DNA of 64,000 nucleotides from an uncultured Hydrogenophaga sp. (GCF_958439165.1 NZ_OY288142.1:1-64000), one strand, 5' to 3'. Positions 51,242-62,161 are shown, numbered from the stretch's first letter. Numbers and translations are program-made. The notes: generated by a model not told the origin, from the letters alone.

Positions 51242-52261
51242 TCAGTCGATCAGGTCCACCGTATCGGGGTCCGGCGTGTCGCCAATGGCCTGCCGCGTGG
51301 CGGCCGCCTGTTCCAGCAGCCAGTCGCAGAAGGCCTGCACCTCCGGCCGGCGGGTGCGCTGCGGCCCGGTGACCAGCCAGTAGGCCAGCGGCGAGTCCAT
51401 GCGATGTGCCGGCAGCGGCTCCACCAGCGCACCGCTGGCCAGACTTTCGGCCACCAGGGGCAGGCGCGCCATGGCCACACCCTGGCCGGTGAGGGCGGCC
51501 TGCACGATCTGGTGCGCGTAGTTGAAGTACAGCCAGCGCTGGGGCTGCAGGCGGGTGGGTGCCTGGCGCCGCGTGCCGGCCCCGCGCCGGGGTGGGGCGG
51601 TCTGGCCGTGGGTGTCGAGCCAACGTTGCCAGGTCAGCCATTCCAGGTGGCGCGAGCGGTGGGCATCGCCGGCTTCGATCAGGGCCACGCCGGCCAGGTC
51701 CGAGGGCGAGTGGATCGGGTGGGACTGCAGCAGCCAGGGGCTGGCCACCGGCGTGAGCTGCTCGCCGAACAGCCGCACCGCATGCGGCGGTGCATTCTCC
51801 GGAATGCCGTAGCGCAGGGCCATGTCGACATCGGCGGTGGCCAGGTCGACCGTGCTGTCGGTGGCGTCGATGCGGATGTCGATGTCCGGATGCTCGCGCT
51901 GGAATTGCTCCAGCCGGGGGATGAGCCACATCGACGCAAACGAGGCCCAGGTGGTGATGGACACGCTGCGCCGGCCGGCGCCCTGGCGGATCTGGCGTAC
52001 CGAGCTGTCGATGCGCTCGAGCGCGGGGTCGACCGCCCGCAGCAGCTGTGCCCCGGCCCCGGTGAGCTGCACCGAACGGGTATGGCGCAGGAACAGCGGT
52101 GTGCCGATGTCGTCCTCCAGGGCCTGGATCTGTCGGCTCACGGCACTCTGGGTGATCGACAGCTCGTCGGCGGCCGCCCGGAAGTTCAGCAGCCGGGCCA
52201 CGGCCTCGAAAGCGCGCAGATGGCCGACGGACAGCGGGCGGGAGCGGCTGGCGGGGTGCAT
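51242..52261 (-). CDS. LysR family transcriptional regulator
   Basis: A 339-aa LysR regulator. The N-terminal winged HTH is LRAFEAVARLLNFRAAADEL, SITQSAVSRQIQALEDDIGTPLF. The effector-binding domain follows (WLIPRLEQFQREHPDIDIRI). The ATG at 52261 gives the family length. It is divergent from a DUF2917 gene, with a strong dyad between them. Confidence 0.92.
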   Translation of the reverse strand: MHPASRSRPLSVGHLRAFEAVARLLNFRAAADELSITQSAVSRQIQALEDDIGTPLFLRHTRSVQLTGAGAQLLRAVDPALERIDSSVRQIRQGAGRRSVSITTWASFASMWLIPRLEQFQREHPDIDIRIDATDSTVDLATADVDMALRYGIPENAPPHAVRLFGEQLTPVASPWLLQSHPIHSPSDLAGVALIEAGDAHRSRHLEWLTWQRWLDTHGQTAPPRRGAGTRRQAPTRLQPQRWLYFNYAHQIVQAALTGQGVAMARLPLVAESLASGALVEPLPAHRMDSPLAYWLVTGPQRTRRPEVQAFCDWLLEQAAATRQAIGDTPDPDTVDLID

Positions 52262-52286
52262 GGCTGAGGTTCGTTGGTTTGATGCG

Positions 52287-52316
52287 GAAAAGCGATCAAT
52301 CTTCGATCGCCTTTTC
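52287..52316. promoter_or_regulatory. dyad between LysR and DUF2917 genes
   Basis: GAAAAGCGATC (52287-52297) and GATCGCCTTTTC (52305-52316) form a near-perfect inverted repeat around 7 bp. LysR regulators usually bind such a site between themselves and a divergent target. Confidence 0.55.
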
Positions 52317-52395
52317 ATTGGACCATAGCCTTGCATGCCCTGAGTATTGAGCCATGCAGAGCCACGGGCGCTCTGCGATGACGCAGGAGAACACC

Positions 52396-52656
52396 ATGTC
52401 CATTCATGCCATTCACGAATCCTCGATTCCCGGTCCGCTGTGGCAGCTCGGGTCTGGCGCGGCCGCCAGCCTGCGGGCCGTCCGGACCAGCCGGCTGGCC
52501 GTGCGCGAAGGCCGGGCCTGGGTCACCTGGGGCGACGGCTGCGACCGCATCGTGACGGCCGGTGAGGTGCTGGAAGTGCCGGCCGGAGCACACGTGGTGG
52601 TGGAGCCGTGGCAACCGGGTGGCGGCCCCTTGCGGTTCGGTTTCGGCGCGGTGTGA
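52396..52656 (+). CDS. DUF2917 small protein
   Basis: An 86-aa protein of the small cupin-like DUF2917 type: LRAVRTSRLAVREGRAWVTWGDG, EVLEVPAGAHVVVE. The GCAGGAGA ribosome site favours ATG 52396. It is divergent from a LysR gene that likely controls it. Function unknown. Confidence 0.85.
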   Translation: MSIHAIHESSIPGPLWQLGSGAAASLRAVRTSRLAVREGRAWVTWGDGCDRIVTAGEVLEVPAGAHVVVEPWQPGGGPLRFGFGAV

Positions 52657-52676
52657 CCCGGGGCGCGGCTGGCAGA

Positions 52677-53297
52677 ATGCCCCGCATGGCCCGGCCCAAG
52701 TCACCCACCCACGACCTCAAGCGCGACGAGATCCTGAATCTGGCCGCGCAGTGCTTCGCGCACCGCAGCTTCCCTGCCGCCAGCATGAACGACATCGCGA
52801 CCGCCTGCGGCACCAGCAAGGCCCGGCTGTACCACTACTACGAGAGCAAGGAAGCGATCCTGTTCGACCTGCTGGACCGCTACACCCAGCGGCTGCTGGC
52901 CCTGATCGGCGAGGCCGAGGCCCATGCGCAGCGCCAGAACCTCAGCGAGCGGGCAGCGCTGCATGCGCTGGTGCGGTCCTTCCTGGCCGAGTACGAGAGT
53001 TCGGCCACCCGCCATGTGGCGCTGGTGTCGGACACCAAGTTCCTGGGCGATGTGCAGCGCGAGCTCATCCTGAACCGTCAGCGCGACGTGGTTGCTGCCT
53101 TCACCCGGTTCATCCGGCGGGCCTATCCGGACCGGGTGAACGCCGCCAACCAGACCGCGCTCACCATGATGCTGTTCGGCATGATCAACTGGACCTTCAC
53201 TTGGCTGCGTCCGGGCGGTCCCATGAGCTATGCGGCGTTTGCCGACGAAGTCGTGGCGGTGATGGAGCGTGGGATGTCCGGCCAGGGGGCTGCATGA
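52677..53297 (+). CDS. TetR/AcrR family transcriptional regulator
   Basis: A 206-aa repressor. The N-terminal HTH is KRDEILNLAAQCFAHRSFP, then MNDIATACGTSKARLYHYYESKEAILF. The C-terminal ligand domain is variable. Starts at 52677 or 52686 are both possible. It lies 88 bp upstream of an MBL-fold gene, with a palindrome in between, so it probably controls that gene. Confidence 0.9.
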   Translation: MPRMARPKSPTHDLKRDEILNLAAQCFAHRSFPAASMNDIATACGTSKARLYHYYESKEAILFDLLDRYTQRLLALIGEAEAHAQRQNLSERAALHALVRSFLAEYESSATRHVALVSDTKFLGDVQRELILNRQRDVVAAFTRFIRRAYPDRVNAANQTALTMMLFGMINWTFTWLRPGGPMSYAAFADEVVAVMERGMSGQGAA

Positions 53298-53312
53298 CCG
53301 GGTTTTCAGTGG

Positions 53313-53346
53313 TTTACCTATATGAAACGAATTTCGGTTAGGTAAA
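53313..53346. promoter_or_regulatory. inverted repeat upstream of the MBL-fold gene
   Basis: TTTACCTA (53313-53320) and TAGGTAAA (53339-53346) form perfect arms 18 bp apart in an unusually AT-rich patch between the TetR and MBL genes. A TetR-type operator or promoter-associated site is likely. Confidence 0.5.
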
Positions 53347-53385
53347 ATTCAGCCCTTCTGCCGACCACCACCCCCGGAGACCGCC

Positions 53386-54366
53386 ATGAGCAAAGCCTTC
53401 GCCTCGCAGGCCGACCTGCAGGACAAGACCATCACTTTCGAGCAGCTCAGTGCCCATTGCTGGGCCTACACAGCCGAAGGCGACCCGAATTCCGGCGTGA
53501 TCATCGGTGACGAATTCATCCTGGTGAGCGACGCCACCGCCACCCCGGCCATGGCGCAGGACCTCATCCGCCGCATCCGCGAGGTCAGCGACAAGCCGAT
53601 CAAGTACGTGCTGCTGACCCACTACCACGCCGTGCGCGTGCTGGGTGCCAGCGCCTTCAAGGCCGAAGGTGCGACCGAAGTCATCGCCAGCCGCGGCACC
53701 CACGACCTCATCGTGGAACGGGGTGCCCAGGACATGCAGAGCGAGATGGAGCGTTTCCCCCGGCTGTTCCGCGGCGCCGACTCCGTGCCCGGCCTGACCT
53801 GGCCGACGATGGTCATCGGCGACGGCACGCCGGGACGCCAGGGCAGCCTCACGCTCGACCTGGGCGGCGTGAAGGTCGAGATCTGGCACCCCGGTGCCGG
53901 TCACACCAAGGGCGACACCATCGCCTGGGTCGAGTCCGAGAAGGTGCTGTTCAGCGGTGATCTGGTCGAATTCGAGGCCGGCGTCTACACCGGCGATGCC
54001 CAGCTCGAAGAGTGGCCGGCCACGCTGGAGGCCCTGCGTGCCCTGAACGCCGAGGCCATCGTGCCGGGCCGCGGCGAGGCCATGAAGGGCAACGCCGACG
54101 TGAACAGGGCGCTGGACTACACCGCCCGCTGGGTCACCACGCTGTTCCAGTCGGCCCGTGAAGCCGCGGCGGCCGGCATGGACCTCAAGGCCGCCATGGC
54201 CCACACCCGCCAGAAGATGGACCCGGTGTTCGGCCATGTCTTCATCTACGAACACTGCCTGCCCTTCGATGTGAGCCGCGCCTACGACGAGGCCCGCGGC
54301 ATCAAGCACCCGCGCATCTGGACCGCCGAGCGCGACCAGGAGATGTGGGCTTCGCTGCAGGCCTGA
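53386..54366 (+). CDS. MBL-fold protein with incomplete metal motif
   Basis: A 326-aa metallo-beta-lactamase-fold protein. The HxHxDH motif reads HYHAVR (residues 79-84): the two His of metal site 1 remain, while Asp and His of site 2 are Val and Arg. HPGAGHTKGD (His173) and FSGDLVEF (Asp192) are kept. So it may bind one metal or act differently from usual hydrolases. The function is unknown. It lies downstream of a TetR gene and its palindrome. Confidence 0.87.
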   Translation: MSKAFASQADLQDKTITFEQLSAHCWAYTAEGDPNSGVIIGDEFILVSDATATPAMAQDLIRRIREVSDKPIKYVLLTHYHAVRVLGASAFKAEGATEVIASRGTHDLIVERGAQDMQSEMERFPRLFRGADSVPGLTWPTMVIGDGTPGRQGSLTLDLGGVKVEIWHPGAGHTKGDTIAWVESEKVLFSGDLVEFEAGVYTGDAQLEEWPATLEALRALNAEAIVPGRGEAMKGNADVNRALDYTARWVTTLFQSAREAAAAGMDLKAAMAHTRQKMDPVFGHVFIYEHCLPFDVSRAYDEARGIKHPRIWTAERDQEMWASLQA

Positions 54367-54400
54367 TCGGCCGGGACGGCCCCGCTACCATGCGGGGTCC

Positions 54401-55648
54401 ATGAACCTGCCCCCGCTTCACCACGCCTTCACCGACTGGGCTGTCGCCACCGTGTTCGGTGTCGTCTACCTCGGCATGTTCCTGGGCGGACTGCCCCGGC
54501 TCCGGCTGGACCGCACCGGCGTGGCCCTGCTGGGCGCGATCGCCATGATGGCCATCACCGGCATGACGGTGAACCAGGCGGCATCGGCCATCGACGTGAC
54601 GACCCTGCTGCTGCTGTTCGCCTTCATGGTGATCTCGGCGCAGATGCGGCTGGGCGGCTTCTATGCGGCGGTCACCCTGAAGGTCGGCGCCATGCCGCTG
54701 TCGCGGCCGGCCCTGCTGGCGGCGCTCATCGCGATCGCCGGCGTGCTGTCGGCCGTGTTTTCCAACGATGTCATCTGCCTGGCCATGACGCCGGTGGTGC
54801 TGCGCCTGTGCCTGCAACGCGGCCTGCCGCCGGTGCCCTTCCTGGTGGGGCTGGCCTGCGCGGCCAACATCGGGTCGGCGGCCACCCTCATCGGCAACCC
54901 GCAGAACATGCTGATCGGCTCGGTCCTGGCACTGGACTTCGCCGACTATGCCGTGCGTGCAGCAGCACCGGTGGCCGGTGGCCTGCTGGTGCTCTGGGTG
55001 TGGCTGGCCTGGGGGCCGGGTCAGTCGCGCAGCGACGCGCTGGTGCTGCCGACGCTCCCGCTCGCAGCCGATCCCCCGTTCGATGCCTGGCAGACCACCA
55101 AGGGACTCACGGTGGTGGGCGTGCTGATGGTGCTGTTCCTGTTCACCGATGCACCGCATGCGGTGCTGGCGCTGGTGGGCGCTGCCTTGCTGCTGCTCAG
55201 CCGCCGGCTGGCATCGTCGGACGTGATCGGCCTGGTGGACTGGTCGCTGCTGGTGCTGTTCATGGGCTTGTTCGTGGTCAACCACGCTTTCGAGTCGACC
55301 GGCATGGCGGCGGAGGCGGTACGCTGGCTGGCGTCCCGTGGTGTGGTCCTGCACGAGCCGGGCACGCTCATGGTGGCCGGTGTGGTGCTGTCCAACCTGG
55401 TGTCCAACGTGCCCGCCGTCATGCTGCTGCTGCCCCACCTGCAGGACAACGCATCCGGTGCCGGCCTGCAGCTGGCTCTGGTGACCACCTTTGCCGGCAA
55501 CCTGCTGCTGGTGGGCTCCATCGCCAACCTGATCGTGGCCGATCTGGCCGGGCAGCAGGGGGTGCACATCGGCTGGCGCGAACATGCGCGCATCGGCGTG
55601 CCGGTCACGCTGCTGTCGCTGGGTCTGGTCTGGATGGCGCTGCGCTGA
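54401..55648 (+). CDS. ion transporter superfamily (ArsB/NhaD or SLC13-like) permease
   Basis: A 415-aa inner-membrane protein with about 11 helices. Two pseudo-symmetrical helix hairpins carry the family signatures SNDVICLAMTP, ATLIGNPQNML and SNLVSNVPAVMLL. The group includes anion and Na+/H+ transporters; substrate is unclear. It follows the MBL gene by 34 bp and may share its regulation. Confidence 0.88.
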   Translation: MNLPPLHHAFTDWAVATVFGVVYLGMFLGGLPRLRLDRTGVALLGAIAMMAITGMTVNQAASAIDVTTLLLLFAFMVISAQMRLGGFYAAVTLKVGAMPLSRPALLAALIAIAGVLSAVFSNDVICLAMTPVVLRLCLQRGLPPVPFLVGLACAANIGSAATLIGNPQNMLIGSVLALDFADYAVRAAAPVAGGLLVLWVWLAWGPGQSRSDALVLPTLPLAADPPFDAWQTTKGLTVVGVLMVLFLFTDAPHAVLALVGAALLLLSRRLASSDVIGLVDWSLLVLFMGLFVVNHAFESTGMAAEAVRWLASRGVVLHEPGTLMVAGVVLSNLVSNVPAVMLLLPHLQDNASGAGLQLALVTTFAGNLLLVGSIANLIVADLAGQQGVHIGWREHARIGVPVTLLSLGLVWMALR

Positions 55649-55669
55649 CCGAGAAGCGCCGTTGCGCCT

Positions 55670-56536
55670 TCAGCCCGGGCCGGCCAGGGTGCGCAGGTCG
55701 GCCTCGTACTGCTTGAGCGTGGCCACCGCGCGCTGCCGCTGCTGTGGTGTGGTGCTGTTGTGGATCAGCGCGATCTGCCGGCATCCGTGCTGCACCGAGG
55801 CCTGGATGTAGGCGTTGTAGCCCGGGGTGGGCGAGTCGGTGAACCGGTTCACGTGGCCCTGGATGCGCTGCTGCGCATTCGCCGGGTCGGCCTGGGCCTG
55901 GCGGACGGTGAGCAGCAGATCGGCCTGCCGCACCAGCCGCTCCTGCTGGGTGCGCGCTGCATCGAAGGGGGACGCTGCCAGCTGCTGGCGCAACAGGTTG
56001 CGCTGGGCATCGGTCAGGCGGCCATAGAAGTTTTCCAGCCTGTCCTGTGCTCGTTCGGTGCGCCGGTCGAGCACTCGGCCGGGCGCGGGCTTGATGAAAT
56101 CGTCCTCGAATTCGCGGTTGCTCTTGGCCTGCTGACGGGCCAGGTGGTCGAGCTGGGCCGGCGACAGCTGCAGGGCCAGCTTCGCCAGTGGCGGCACGGC
56201 CTCGCTGACCGTGCGCTCCAGCCGCTCGCGCACCCGCTCGAATTGCCGGCAGGCCTGATCGGCCGTGATGTCGTTGGGCGCGAGCCGCTCCCAGTCGCGC
56301 AGCAGTTCGGCCAGACGGGGCAGTTCCTCCTGCCGATGCCAGGCGAACAGGGCGTCGAGGTCGGCGCGCACCTGTGCGGTCTGGCGGTTGTCCAGATCGG
56401 CATAGCCGTCGATCCACCAATAGGTCAGACTGGGCGCCTGGTGGTAGACCACCCGCAAGGCGGTGCAGCCGGCCAGCACCAGCACCGCCCCCAGCACCGC
56501 GATCCGGCCCAGGTGGCGGGCCATAATCCGGCGCAT
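55670..56536 (-). CDS. DUF6279-like lipoprotein
   Basis: A 288-aa predicted lipoprotein (LVLAGCTALRVVYHQAPSL). Long amphipathic helices follow (LDALFAWHRQEELPRLAELL). I recognise it as the DUF6279 type. ATG 56536 and ATG 56524 are both possible. Function unknown. It is divergent from glmU. Confidence 0.82.
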   Translation of the reverse strand: MRRIMARHLGRIAVLGAVLVLAGCTALRVVYHQAPSLTYWWIDGYADLDNRQTAQVRADLDALFAWHRQEELPRLAELLRDWERLAPNDITADQACRQFERVRERLERTVSEAVPPLAKLALQLSPAQLDHLARQQAKSNREFEDDFIKPAPGRVLDRRTERAQDRLENFYGRLTDAQRNLLRQQLAASPFDAARTQQERLVRQADLLLTVRQAQADPANAQQRIQGHVNRFTDSPTPGYNAYIQASVQHGCRQIALIHNSTTPQQRQRAVATLKQYEADLRTLAGPG

Positions 56537-56591
56537 TCTGCCGCCGGCCTGCGGGCCGGGCGGCGTGGTGGCAGCAGCGCAAAGGACAGAC

Positions 56592-57986
56592 ATGAGCAGA
56601 GCTTTGGATGTGGTGGTGATGGCGGCGGGGAAAGGTACCCGCATGAAGAGCCGCCGGCCCAAAGTGTTGCACCGTCTGGCCGGCCGTGCCCTGGCGCAGC
56701 ATGTGATCGACTGCGCCGCGCGGTTATCGGCCCGCAGCGTGGTCGTCATCACCGGCCACGGGGCGGACCAGGTCGAGGCCGGACTGACGGCGCCGGCAGG
56801 CACGCCGCTGCGCTTCGTGAGGCAGGAGCCGCAGCTTGGCACCGGTCATGCGGTGCAGCAGGCTGCCCCGGTGCTGCCGGACGACGGTGTGACCCTGGTG
56901 CTGTCCGGCGATGTGCCGCTCACCCAGCCCGACACCCTGCAGGCCTTGCTGCAGGCCTGTGACGGACAGCGGCTGGCCCTGCTCACGCTCGACCTGCCCG
57001 ATCCCACCGGTTATGGCCGCATCGTGCGCACGGCCTCCGGCGATGTGCAGGCCATCGTCGAGCACAAGGACGCCACCGACGCCCAGCGCGCCATCCGCGA
57101 GATCTACAGCGGCATCATGGCCGTGCCCACCCGCCTGCTGCGGGGCTGGCTGGCCCGGCTGGACAACCGCAATGCCCAGGGTGAGTACTACCTGACCGAC
57201 GTGGTGAAGTTCGCCGTGGCCGATGGCCTGAACGTGGTGGCCCACCGCATCGTGGATGCGGTACAGGTGGCGGGCGTCAACAGCCCGCTGCAGCTCGCCG
57301 AACTCGAACGCGCCTTTCAACAGCGCCATGCCCAGGCCCTCATGGAGCAGGGCGTTCGGCTGGCCGACCCGGGCCGGCTCGATGTGCGCGGCGAGCTGGT
57401 GTGCGGTCAGGACGTCGAGATCGACGTCAACTGCGTGTTCGAGGGCCGGGTCGACCTGGGCGACGGCGTGCGCATCGGTGCGAACTGCGTGATCGCCAAC
57501 GCCCGCATCGAGGCCGGTGCCGTCATCCATCCGTTCACCCACATCGATGGCGAGAAGGCCGGCGTGCGGGTGGGCGAGGGTGCGCTGGTGGGGCCGTTTG
57601 CGCGGCTGCGCCCCGGCGCCGACCTGGGCCGCGAGGTGCACATCGGCAACTTCGTGGAAGTGAAGAACAGCACCCTGGCAGCTGGCGCCAAGGCCAACCA
57701 TCTGGCCTACCTGGGCGACGCCACCGTGGGCGAGCGGGTGAACTATGGTGCGGGCAGCATCACCGCCAATTACGACGGGGCCAACAAGCACCGCACCGTG
57801 ATCGAAGCCGATGTGCACGTGGGCAGCAACTGCGTGCTGGTGGCGCCGGTGACCATCGGCAAGGGCGGCACGGTGGGCGCCGGCTCCACCATCACCAAGG
57901 ATGCGCCGGCCGGGGCCCTCTCGGTCGCCCGGGGCAAGCCGGTGACCATTGCCGGCTGGCAGCGACCGGTCAAGAAGCAGCGCTGA
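56592..57986 (+). CDS. glmU: bifunctional N-acetylglucosamine-1-P uridyltransferase / GlcN-1-P acetyltransferase
   Basis: A 464-aa enzyme making UDP-GlcNAc for peptidoglycan and LPS. The uridyltransferase loop is MAAGKGTRMKS. The C-terminal left-handed beta-helix has hexapeptide repeats (VNCVFEGRVDLGDG, IGNFVEVKNSTLAAGAKANH, NYGAGSITANYDG). AAAGGA precedes the ATG at 56592. glmS, the preceding pathway step, lies 1.5 kb away. Confidence 0.97.
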   Translation: MSRALDVVVMAAGKGTRMKSRRPKVLHRLAGRALAQHVIDCAARLSARSVVVITGHGADQVEAGLTAPAGTPLRFVRQEPQLGTGHAVQQAAPVLPDDGVTLVLSGDVPLTQPDTLQALLQACDGQRLALLTLDLPDPTGYGRIVRTASGDVQAIVEHKDATDAQRAIREIYSGIMAVPTRLLRGWLARLDNRNAQGEYYLTDVVKFAVADGLNVVAHRIVDAVQVAGVNSPLQLAELERAFQQRHAQALMEQGVRLADPGRLDVRGELVCGQDVEIDVNCVFEGRVDLGDGVRIGANCVIANARIEAGAVIHPFTHIDGEKAGVRVGEGALVGPFARLRPGADLGREVHIGNFVEVKNSTLAAGAKANHLAYLGDATVGERVNYGAGSITANYDGANKHRTVIEADVHVGSNCVLVAPVTIGKGGTVGAGSTITKDAPAGALSVARGKPVTIAGWQRPVKKQR

Positions 57987-58706
57987 TCAGCGCGGGGTGC
58001 CCTGCCCGGCAGCCGGCGCCTGGCCGGCACGTTGCCGCGAGCGGCGCGGCGCGAGATCGTCGTCCAGGCCCATCAGGTTGGACAGTCCCATGATTTCCGA
58101 TTCGCGGAACCCGGTGTTGCCGTACTGGTGGTCGAAACCCGAGAGCTGGCTCTCCAGCTCGCGCATGACGCTGTCGCGCTCGGTCTCGGTCCGCATCTGC
58201 TGCTTGGGCTTGGGCAGTTCGGCCAGGTTGAGCTGGGCCCGGAAGTCGGCCGGCGAGGGCATGCGGTGGATCCCGTTCTTCAGCAGCACGAAGCGCACGC
58301 CGGCTGTGCGCAGCATGCGGTTCTTCTCGCGGACACGCTCGGCGCGCGCCTCGGCGTTGCTCAGGTGGTACTGCTCCACATCGAAGGCGAAGTTCGCCTT
58401 GCCGTCCACGCCGCACACCACGAAGTCCACGCTGTCGCTGTCCAGTCGCTCCTGGGCGCGCTCCTTGTTGCTGGCGCGTCGAACCGACAGCATGTGCTTG
58501 AGCTGCACCTGCGGCAGCACCACATGGCCCGGGAAGGTGTCCTGCAGGTAGTCCAGCATGGCCACCTGCTCCACCGAAAGGACCCGTTCGGGGCTGTAGC
58601 GGTCGTCACGGCCATGGTCCCCCCGGCGGAAGTACCGCACGTAGAGCCAGCCACACAGGATCAGCAGCACCGCCGTGATGCCGATCCCGGTCCACATCAT
58701 GTTCAT
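57987..58706 (-). CDS. DUF2726 membrane-anchored protein
   Basis: A 239-aa protein with one N-terminal transmembrane helix (IGITAVLLILCGWLYVRYF). The DUF2726 domain follows (LLPQ-type VVLPQVQLKHMLSVRR, DSVDFVVCGVDGKANFAFDVEQYH). This domain is related to restriction-endonuclease-like and topoisomerase zinc-linked proteins, but the nuclease role is unproven. Its stop abuts the glmU stop. Confidence 0.82.
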   Translation of the reverse strand: MNMMWTGIGITAVLLILCGWLYVRYFRRGDHGRDDRYSPERVLSVEQVAMLDYLQDTFPGHVVLPQVQLKHMLSVRRASNKERAQERLDSDSVDFVVCGVDGKANFAFDVEQYHLSNAEARAERVREKNRMLRTAGVRFVLLKNGIHRMPSPADFRAQLNLAELPKPKQQMRTETERDSVMRELESQLSGFDHQYGNTGFRESEIMGLSNLMGLDDDLAPRRSRQRAGQAPAAGQGTPR

Positions 58707-58823
58707 CGAAACCTCCTGAAGCCCTCTGGCGAGCTTTTGTCGTTATCGGCGATTCTAGAAAAACTGTTACAGGTTGTGTCACAGGTGCAACCCAAACGGA
58801 CTAACAAAACCCCATCACTGTGC

Positions 58824-58838
58824 GGTTTGTATCAAACC
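58824..58838. repeat. small palindrome GGTTTG-TAT-CAAACC
   Basis: A perfect 6-bp inverted repeat around TAT in the 170-bp gap between the Lrp gene and DUF2726. It could be a protein-binding site or part of a weak hairpin; no T run follows. Confidence 0.4.
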
Positions 58839-58876
58839 CTGGGGGGTAGAGTGATGCAACGGTATGCATTTTGCGC

Positions 58877-59362
58877 TCAGCGGTGAATCGGCAAGCGTGG
58901 ATCGAACTTGGCGCGCCGGGTGCTGAAGAAGGCCTTCACGTTGCGCACGTTGGCATCGCTGGTGAACAGCCGCCGTGCCAGCTCCAGGTAGGCTGGCATG
59001 TCGGCGCAGTGCACCACCAGCACGAAGTCCGGTCCGGGGCTGACCCGGTAACACTGCTGCACCGCCGGGTCGGGTACCACACGGGATTCGAAGGCGTCCT
59101 GCAGATCGGCGCCCTGACGCTCTAGCGTCACTTCCACCAGGGCGGTCAGTCCGTGGCCCTGTGCAGCGGCCAGCCGTTCCGGCCGCAGGATGGCCACCAC
59201 CCGCTCGATCAACCCGAGCTGGTGCAGCCGCCGCACCCGACGCAGGCTGGTGGGCGGTGAGAGATGGGCGGCAGCGGCGAGGTCCTGGTTGCTGCGGCCC
59301 GCATCCTCCTGCAGCAGTTCCAGCAGGCGGCGATCGGCGTCGTCGATGTCGATGGATTCCAT
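58877..59362 (-). CDS. Lrp/AsnC family transcriptional regulator
   Basis: A 161-aa regulator: HTH DDADRRLLELLQEDAGRSNQDLAAAAHLS, PPTSLRRVRRLHQLGLI, then the RAM domain (VTLERQGADLQDAF, YRVSPGPDFVLVVHC). It is divergent from glmS across a 136-bp AT-rich gap with direct repeats of AACTTTT (near 59366-59384). It is distinct from the Lrp at 9658. Confidence 0.92.
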   Translation of the reverse strand: MESIDIDDADRRLLELLQEDAGRSNQDLAAAAHLSPPTSLRRVRRLHQLGLIERVVAILRPERLAAAQGHGLTALVEVTLERQGADLQDAFESRVVPDPAVQQCYRVSPGPDFVLVVHCADMPAYLELARRLFTSDANVRNVKAFFSTRRAKFDPRLPIHR

Positions 59363-59498
59363 TTAATTAACTTTTGTGAACTTTTATTGCGCGTCTGGGT
59401 GAAGGTGGAATCTTAGTTCGAAGACATTGATATTTCGACCATTCCTTTCATGGCGTCCTGCGTAGCATCCGGCCATTCACCGGTTCAAGGAGAGTTTC

Positions 59499-61373
<1,875 letters not shown>

Positions 61374-61463
61374 TCGGCTTCGCAACCACAGGAACCCAAC
61401 AGACTGCGGGACACAGGCGCGCTGGTTAACTTCCGACGCGATCAGATGGCGGCACGGCAAGCA

Positions 61464-61862
61464 TCAGTCTTTCAGATCCTGGATCGCCTGGCGAATGGCA
61501 TCACCCGCCAAGACCTCACCTGAGTGGACCCTCACACGGGACGCGCCAGCTCCCAGCCCTAGCTCAACGAAGACGCGGTGCTCAACCTGCGTGATGCCAC
61601 CCTCGATCCGCTCCATCGGATGCATGAGGAGGTGGGGCGCGCGCAGGCCGCGCCGCACCGTATTCACAAGCGCCTTGATCTGTTCCTGAGCGACCGCGAA
61701 GTCTGCAATCAGCATTCGCGGGGATACGGATGCCGGATCGCGTTGCGCCTCGGCGCGTACGCCAGAGTCGCTGTTGAAGGCAACGAAGCGGTCAGCGAAA
61801 ACCTGCACATAAATGGCATCGGCAGAAAACATGTGTAGTTCGATATCGGGTGTTGCGCTCAA
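61464..61862 (-). CDS. mini-MreB-like protein
   Basis: A 132-aa protein resembling the N-terminal portion of MreB. YVQVFADRFVAFNSDSGVRAE corresponds to the first beta strands, SPRMLIADFAVAQEQIKALV to MreB GVIADFxVTExM, and GGITQVEHRVFVELGLGAGASRVRV to MreB xSTQVERRAIRESALGAGAxxV. The nucleotide phosphate-binding loops and C-terminal half of MreB are absent. So it is a truncated actin-fold relative, not a complete filament ATPase. The similarity is from memory; the function is unknown. It converges on glmS. Confidence 0.7.
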   Translation of the reverse strand: MSATPDIELHMFSADAIYVQVFADRFVAFNSDSGVRAEAQRDPASVSPRMLIADFAVAQEQIKALVNTVRRGLRAPHLLMHPMERIEGGITQVEHRVFVELGLGAGASRVRVHSGEVLAGDAIRQAIQDLKD

Positions 61863-62161
61863 GGCGGTGTAACCGGGTCTGGCACTGCCGGATACGCGGG
61901 TTGGACCGGTGGTGCGGCCAGATCAAGGGTATCGAGGTCTTGTCGCCTGGCGCTCTGCCTGCAACGCATATGTCGCGCACGCGAAACAGCCAAGGGTCGG
62001 ATCGGTACTTCGGGGGACATACCAACACGGGACGATCCGATAGCGTGCGTGCGGTGAGAAGGCCCGGTCTCCGCCGCGGCTGCGGCCAAGGATCTGTTTC
62101 ATCCATCGGCTGAACATCCCTGACTCTTGTTCATCGTCTTTGGCACCTGCTTCCCGTCCTG
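61863..62161. other. intergenic region without recognised gene
   Basis: About 300 bp of lower-GC, less-structured sequence between the mini-MreB gene and the next hypothetical. I see no convincing ORF, tRNA, terminator or repeat in it. It would hold the promoters of both flanking genes. Confidence 0.6.

Noticed and set aside
52262..52395. Longer start for the DUF2917 gene (ATG 52354)
   Set aside because: The ATG at 52396 has the better ribosome site, and the extension overlaps the control region.
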